Under the pieces are notes generated by a model. The model ran no database searches. It had not been told where the DNA came from and saw nothing but the letters and a program-made list of their open reading frames with translations. DNA of 18,169 nucleotides, from NCBI GenBank assembly GCA_002310175.1, contig DBYG01000036.1:1316-19484 (forward strand), in the 5' to 3' direction. The position numbers and the translations under genes are program-made. This DNA comes from Bacteroidales bacterium UBA1192. Lineage in GTDB: Bacteria > Bacteroidota > Bacteroidia > Bacteroidales > Bacteroidaceae. This document shows positions 14,050 to 18,169 of this stretch, in pieces (the first letter of the stretch is position 1; each line of letters starts with the position of its first letter).

Positions 14050-16368
14050 TTACCTTATGACTGAAAAACTGACGCTTTCACTTTTGTTTCCAGCCTCATC
14101 AGTTATTATGACATAGTAAATGCCTGAAGAGACGCTGTTACCCTGACTGTCATGCAGATTCCAGCTATATGAGCCGCCATATGATTTTCCTATATGAAGC
14201 ATTTTTCCGTTTACACTTGTAAATCTTACTATGCTGTTTTCAGTAAGACCTGTTACTGTTATCATATCATCATATTCAGGCAATACCGGATTTGGATAAA
14301 CTGTAATATTGGATTTGTGAAGTGATGTTTCAGGATCTCTTGCCGTACCTCCGTATTCAACCATACCTTTTTCAGTACAGAAGAAAACAGAGCCGTCAGT
14401 ACCGTTTTCAGTAATACTCAATATGTAGTTTGATGGTAGGGGACTGTTTTCAGTCGTAAAATGTTCCAATTCTGTTTTTCCGTCCTCACTTAAAAGGAAT
14501 ACTCCGTTGTCAAGTGTTCCTATCCATTTTCTGTTTCCCTGGTCTATATAGATTGAAGTGGTAAGAACTCCATTCAAAAGGTAGTCTGCCTGCGACGTTC
14601 CGTCATTTCTTGGAATTTTTATTCTGTTGAATACAGGTTTATCAGTGTTTATGAAAGATTCAGGATTTTCAAGGATAAATATTCCTTTGTTAGTTCCTAT
14701 CCACATGATACCGTTCAAGTCAAAATCATAAAAGAAAATATCCGATATCTCTTCCGATATACCGTCCTGATTGGTGAATATAGGTCCTGAGAACTTTATT
14801 TTATCATCATTGTTGTTTTTGACTGTACCTTTTGTATCAATACATACTATTCCCGGAATATATCTTGATGAATTAATCCAAAGTATATTATCTGAGGTAA
14901 ACCTCATTTGTTTGAATGTAGGCAATCCGGCAATATCCTTATAATAAAGACCAAACCAGTTACCGTTTGGTTCAAGGACTTTTATTACTGTATCAACTTC
15001 ATTGTTTGTCATCCATAAGTTACCTCTTGAATCATATTGAAGACTGCTCACGCTCACAAAATCATATTTGTGGTGACTGAGAATACTTGTAAGTCCGCTG
15101 TTATCCCAGGTATGAAGCTTATGAAACTTGTAATTTTTGAATTCGTATAAGCCTTGTCTGGCGGATCCTACAAATAAATGGTTTATGTCATCAGGATCAA
15201 CGGCAGCTTCAGTAAGATTTATATAATCGTGTCCGGTAATAGTTTTCAGGTCTTCCTGCGCATATTTCCACAGGTCGTTTTCCATTATCATGACGGTACC
15301 GGGATAATCTATTCCAGAATAATTCTGACATCCTCCTATTGCAATCATCCTATCCTTTTCAGGCCATATTACAGAGTGAATCCAGTTTCTTCTTGGACCG
15401 TTTGGTTTAATTCCGTATGCCTTACATACTAAATTGTTATCAGAAAACGAAAATTCTGATAAACCTTGAACACCGCAACTTAACCATATATTGTTATCGT
15501 CAAAAAGTGCATGATTTATCTTTATGTCATCAAATTTATAAGTTACAGAACTGTCAGGGGTATAGAAAACATTAATTATGGAATCCTGAATAAGCAGAAA
15601 CCTGTCATCTTGAACGGAGATGTTTTTAACATGATCCATTAAATTATGGATTGTGGCGTTCTTACGGTTGAATTTCCAGAATCTGTTGTCGTATGAGCGA
15701 CACAACAGGTCCGGACCAAATCTGAAAATATCAGTGAACCGTTGATAATGAAACTGTTTCCAGTTATTTTTATCAAGAAGATTGTCATTTATGTTTCCCA
15801 GCATAACCCCATTTGATTCAGTAGCGCAAAAAATGGAATCACCATCAAATGTGAATGAAAGTACGGCAGAATCAAACTTATAGGTATTGGTTATCTCCAA
15901 TTTATGGATATTGAATATAATAAGTCCGGCAGCTGAAGATATATACGCTTTGTCATCAACTATCCTGACTTGATATACAGTCTTGTCAATTGATGATGAG
16001 TTACGGAAATCGGTAAAGTTATACAGCTCTCCGTTTTCATACAGAATATCAATATTACCGTCCGAATAAACCAGCAGGATACAGTTTTCCGCTTTACAAT
16101 AATCCATGTCAACAATTTCGGTACCATTCAGACCTCCTGTCTTGTCGTATGTGTAGAGTGCTTGGTCAACAGGATTATAGGAGTATATGGAACCGTCGCT
16201 AAGGACAAATATCTGTCCGAAAGCCTTAATGGATTTGATAGCATCGCTATATGCGTAATGTGACCTCCAGTGTCCTATTGGAACACCTGCTGAGATACGG
16301 GTAAAAGAAAAAAGGAGCATCGCCGCAACAACTGCGACAATGGCCCCCTTTATGTTGTTCCTTATCAT
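14050..16368 (-). CDS. porZ: PorZ-like type IX secretion system protein (two beta-propellers plus CTD)
   Basis: 772 residues, close to Porphyromonas gingivalis PorZ. Residues 1-28 are a Sec signal peptide. The N-terminus of the mature protein has IGHWRSHYAYSDA, the opening I associate with PorZ. Residues about 40-670 are beta-propeller repeats; propeller motifs with W-x-G/N pockets are seen at 450-453 (NLWMT), 555-558 (MWIGTNKGIFIL) and 615-618 (KWIGTLDNGVFLL). The C-terminal 85 residues form an Ig-like type A sorting domain starting VYPNP (690-694) and containing FTSVNGKML and SSGIYYVIITD. In P. gingivalis PorZ belongs to the surface sortase complex that attaches anionic LPS to T9SS cargo. 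The ATG overlaps the rdgB stop (ATGA), indicating translational coupling. Some gut Bacteroidales annotate such proteins only as two-component-regulator propeller proteins. Confidence 0.8.
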   Translation of the reverse strand: MIRNNIKGAIVAVVAAMLLFSFTRISAGVPIGHWRSHYAYSDAIKSIKAFGQIFVLSDGSIYSYNPVDQALYTYDKTGGLNGTEIVDMDYCKAENCILLVYSDGNIDILYENGELYNFTDFRNSSSIDKTVYQVRIVDDKAYISSAAGLIIFNIHKLEITNTYKFDSAVLSFTFDGDSIFCATESNGVMLGNINDNLLDKNNWKQFHYQRFTDIFRFGPDLLCRSYDNRFWKFNRKNATIHNLMDHVKNISVQDDRFLLIQDSIINVFYTPDSSVTYKFDDIKINHALFDDNNIWLSCGVQGLSEFSFSDNNLVCKAYGIKPNGPRRNWIHSVIWPEKDRMIAIGGCQNYSGIDYPGTVMIMENDLWKYAQEDLKTITGHDYINLTEAAVDPDDINHLFVGSARQGLYEFKNYKFHKLHTWDNSGLTSILSHHKYDFVSVSSLQYDSRGNLWMTNNEVDTVIKVLEPNGNWFGLYYKDIAGLPTFKQMRFTSDNILWINSSRYIPGIVCIDTKGTVKNNNDDKIKFSGPIFTNQDGISEEISDIFFYDFDLNGIMWIGTNKGIFILENPESFINTDKPVFNRIKIPRNDGTSQADYLLNGVLTTSIYIDQGNRKWIGTLDNGVFLLSEDGKTELEHFTTENSPLPSNYILSITENGTDGSVFFCTEKGMVEYGGTARDPETSLHKSNITVYPNPVLPEYDDMITVTGLTENSIVRFTSVNGKMLHIGKSYGGSYSWNLHDSQGNSVSSGIYYVIITDEAGNKSESVSFSVIR

Positions 16369-16937
16369 AATAGTTTCAGATAATCTGCTAATTTCCTTAC
16401 GGCGCGTCCCCTGTGGCTTATCAGGTTCTTGCTTTCAGGGGGCATCTCAGAGAATGTAACGTCATATCCGTCGGGGATAAAGACTGGATCATATCCGAAT
16501 CCGCCGTCTCCATGACGCTCGGTTCCTATCCGTCCGGTTACGATTCCCTCAAATAGAACTTCCTGTCCGTTAAGTAATAACGCAACAACCGTGCGGAATT
16601 GTGCGCTGCGGTCCGATTTTTTTTCAAGTTCATGCAGCAGCTTGCTCACATTAGCCTCTGAGTCATGGTTTCCGGCATAACGGGCAGAGTGGACTCCAGG
16701 TGCTCCATCAAGGGCTTTTACCTCCAGTCCGGTATCATCGGCAAAACAGTCATAGCCGTAATGCTCCTTGACGTAACGGGCTTTCTGAAGAGCGTTGTCC
16801 TGGAAGGTGTCACCGGTCTCCGGGATATCCTCTGTACAGCCTATCTCCTTAAGGGAGAGGACCGTAAAGCGGTCACCAAGAATCTGGCGTACCTCCTCCA
16901 GCTTATGGGCGTTGTTTGTGGCAAATACCAACTCCAT
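16365..16937 (-). CDS. rdgB: XTP/dITP diphosphatase (non-canonical purine NTP pyrophosphatase)
   Basis: 190 residues, the usual size of the HAM1/RdgB family. It hydrolyses dITP, ITP and XTP to monophosphates and pyrophosphate, keeping deaminated purines out of DNA and RNA. Motifs: FATNNAHKLEEV (5-16) for substrate and metal binding; CFADDTGLEV (64-73) with catalytic D68; PGVHSARYAG (80-89); FGYDPVF (147-153); and SHRGRAVRKL (174-183). The ATG at 16935-16937 follows the leuS stop by 5 nt with AGAG as a short ribosome binding site; the stop overlaps the porZ start by 4 nt. A small hairpin spans the leuS stop and this start codon. Confidence 0.96.
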   Translation of the reverse strand: MELVFATNNAHKLEEVRQILGDRFTVLSLKEIGCTEDIPETGDTFQDNALQKARYVKEHYGYDCFADDTGLEVKALDGAPGVHSARYAGNHDSEANVSKLLHELEKKSDRSAQFRTVVALLLNGQEVLFEGIVTGRIGTERHGDGGFGYDPVFIPDGYDVTFSEMPPESKNLISHRGRAVRKLADYLKLL

Positions 16938-16950
16938 ACTCTTTAGAGTA
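16937..16950 (-). promoter_or_regulatory. Small hairpin over the leuS stop and rdgB start
   Basis: In the mRNA, TACTC-TAAA-GAGTA forms a perfect 5-bp stem with a 4-nt loop. The loop contains the leuS stop codon; the 3' arm contains the AGAG ribosome-binding sequence and the A of the rdgB ATG. A ribosome finishing leuS would melt it, so it could couple the two genes. The stem is weak and chance is possible. Confidence 0.35.
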
Positions 16951-18169
16951 CTATGTTCACAATCTTGCGCGGTACTACTATCACCTTGCGGATAGGCTTG
17001 CCGTCAATATAGCCCTGAGCCTTCTCGTTGGCCAGTACTGCATCCTGTATCTGCTGCTGGGTTGCATCGGCCGGGAAATCCAGCGTAAAGCGGGTCTTGC
17101 CGTTGAATGAGATGGAGTAGGTTATGCTGTCCTCTTTCAGGTACTCCTCGTTGAACTTGGGCCATGCGGCATCACATACAGTACCGGTATTACCCAGTGA
17201 GCTCCACAGTTCTTCGGCAGTGTGGGGAGCAAACGGTGCAATCACCTTAGCCAGGTCTGTCAGTACGGCACGTTTGTTGCACTTGAGTGATGACAGCTCG
17301 TTTACGCATATCATGAATGCGGCTACCGATGTGTTGAATGAGAAGTTCTCAATATCCTCGGTCACTTTCTTTATGAGCTTGTGGATTGACTTGAGCTCGT
17401 CCCTGGTGGGTGCGTCATCACTTACTGCCAGCCTGCCCTCACGGTCAAAATAGAGAGCCCACATCTTGCGGATAAAGCGGTGGCAGCCGTCTATTCCGTT
17501 GGTATCCCATGGTTTGGATTGCTCAAGCGGACCAAGGAACATCTCGTACATACGCAGCGTATCGGCTCCGTATTTCTCAATGATGTCATCGGGATTGACC
17601 ACGTTGAACATAGACTTACTCATCTTCTCTACTGCCCAGCCGCAGATGTACTTGCCGTTCTCAAGTATGAACTCGGCGTTGTTGTACTCGGGCCTCCATG
17701 CCTTGAATGCCTCAACGTCCAGTACATCGGCACTTACTATGTTTACATCCACGTGTATGGGAGTTGTGTCATACTGGTCCTTAAGGCCGAATGATACAAA
17801 CTTGTTAGTGTCCTTGATACGGTATACAAAGTTACTGCGGCCCTGTATCATACCCTGATTGATCAGTTTGCTGAACGGCTCCTCCACCTCGCTTACACCC
17901 AGATCCTTGAGGAACTTGTTCCAGAAACGGGAGTAGATAAGGTGTCCGGTTGCGTGCTCGGAGCCTCCCAGATAGAGGTCCACGCACTTCCAGTAGCTGT
18001 CAGCTTCCTTGCTTACCAGTGCTTTGTTGTTATGCGGATCCATGTAACGCAGATAGTAGGCCGATGAGCCTGCAAATCCGGGCATGGTGTTGAGTTCAAG
18101 CGGGAATACGGTCTTGTTGTCTATAAGTGACTTGTCAACAACCTTACAGTTCTTCTCGTCAAAGGCCCA
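16943..18169 (-). CDS. leuS: Leucyl-tRNA synthetase, C-terminal part (partial)
   Basis: The last 408 residues of LeuRS; the frame stays open to the right edge, so the N-terminus, including HIGH and most of the editing domain, is outside. It attaches leucine to tRNA-Leu. Visible: WAFDEKNCKVVDKSLIDNKT and LELNTMPGFAGSSAYYLRYMDP at the start; LGGSEHATGHLIYSRFWNKFL, a class I core motif; the catalytic KMSKS loop in AVEKMSKSMFNVVNPDDI (about 17612-17626); YGADTLRMYEMFLGPLEQSKPW after it; an anticodon-binding helical domain (RFIRKMWALYFDREG onward, with FAPHTAEELWSSLGN); and the C-terminal domain ending GYIDGKPIRKVIVVPRKIVNIVL. It is the first visible gene of the operon with rdgB 5 nt downstream. 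Confidence 0.97.
   Translation of the reverse strand, partial: WAFDEKNCKVVDKSLIDNKTVFPLELNTMPGFAGSSAYYLRYMDPHNNKALVSKEADSYWKCVDLYLGGSEHATGHLIYSRFWNKFLKDLGVSEVEEPFSKLINQGMIQGRSNFVYRIKDTNKFVSFGLKDQYDTTPIHVDVNIVSADVLDVEAFKAWRPEYNNAEFILENGKYICGWAVEKMSKSMFNVVNPDDIIEKYGADTLRMYEMFLGPLEQSKPWDTNGIDGCHRFIRKMWALYFDREGRLAVSDDAPTRDELKSIHKLIKKVTEDIENFSFNTSVAAFMICVNELSSLKCNKRAVLTDLAKVIAPFAPHTAEELWSSLGNTGTVCDAAWPKFNEEYLKEDSITYSISFNGKTRFTLDFPADATQQQIQDAVLANEKAQGYIDGKPIRKVIVVPRKIVNIVL

Noticed and set aside
17750..17755. CACGTG core inside leuS as another possible parS
   Set aside because: Flanks differ from the parS arms on both sides; explained by coding sequence.

Overview
The window is chromosomal DNA from a member of the Bacteroidales (Bacteroidota). 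The evidence is a Bacteroides-like succinate dehydrogenase/fumarate reductase start (sdhC then sdhA, with the SdhA N-terminus MATIDSKIPEGPLAEKW), a PorZ homologue with a type IX secretion C-terminal domain, repeated TAnnTTTG promoter elements of the Bacteroidota -7 type in front of genes, and few strong Shine-Dalgarno sequences. It carries 14 protein genes, two of them cut by the window edges. I see no tRNA, rRNA, insertion sequence, phage gene or CRISPR array.

Layout: (1) 1-853, minus strand: start of the sdhC-sdhA operon, with a perfect 9-bp inverted repeat flanking its likely -7 box. (2) 882-3396, minus strand: a secreted TIM-barrel/glycoside-hydrolase-like protein of unknown specificity, then a GNAT acetyltransferase. 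(3) 3570-9183, plus strand: a tightly packed housekeeping operon mnmG-apt-uvrC-dtd-deoC (tRNA wobble modification, adenine salvage, nucleotide excision repair, D-aminoacyl-tRNA proofreading, deoxyribose-phosphate breakdown). A perfect 16-bp match to the chromosomal partition site parS sits between mnmG and apt. (4) 9174-10151, minus: a long-chain polyprenyl diphosphate synthase whose end overlaps deoC. (5) 10247-13042, plus: polA with all three domains intact. (6) 13045-13596, minus: a SpoU/TrmH-family RNA methyltransferase convergent with polA; a 9-bp stem-loop built from the last codons of both genes lies between them. (7) 13597-14049: a 453-bp, very AT-rich stretch without genes but with paired AACAG direct repeats and recurrent GTTTATA motifs. 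(8) 14050-18169, minus: operon leuS (partial)-rdgB-porZ with a 5-nt gap and then a 4-nt ATGA overlap.

Most genes are core functions. The parts worth a second look lie between the genes: the parS site and a degenerate second copy about 2.9 kb away, the AT-rich repeat region about 8.3 kb from parS that could be replication-related or a regulatory hub, the sdhC operator-like palindrome, a pair of hairpins upstream of mnmG, and the shared stem-loop between polA and the methyltransferase gene. The least characterised protein is the secreted one at 882-2771. I did not find an obviously new multi-gene system. Base composition changes visibly: sdh, the secreted protein, mnmG and leuS look GC-richer than the uvrC-to-porZ stretch.
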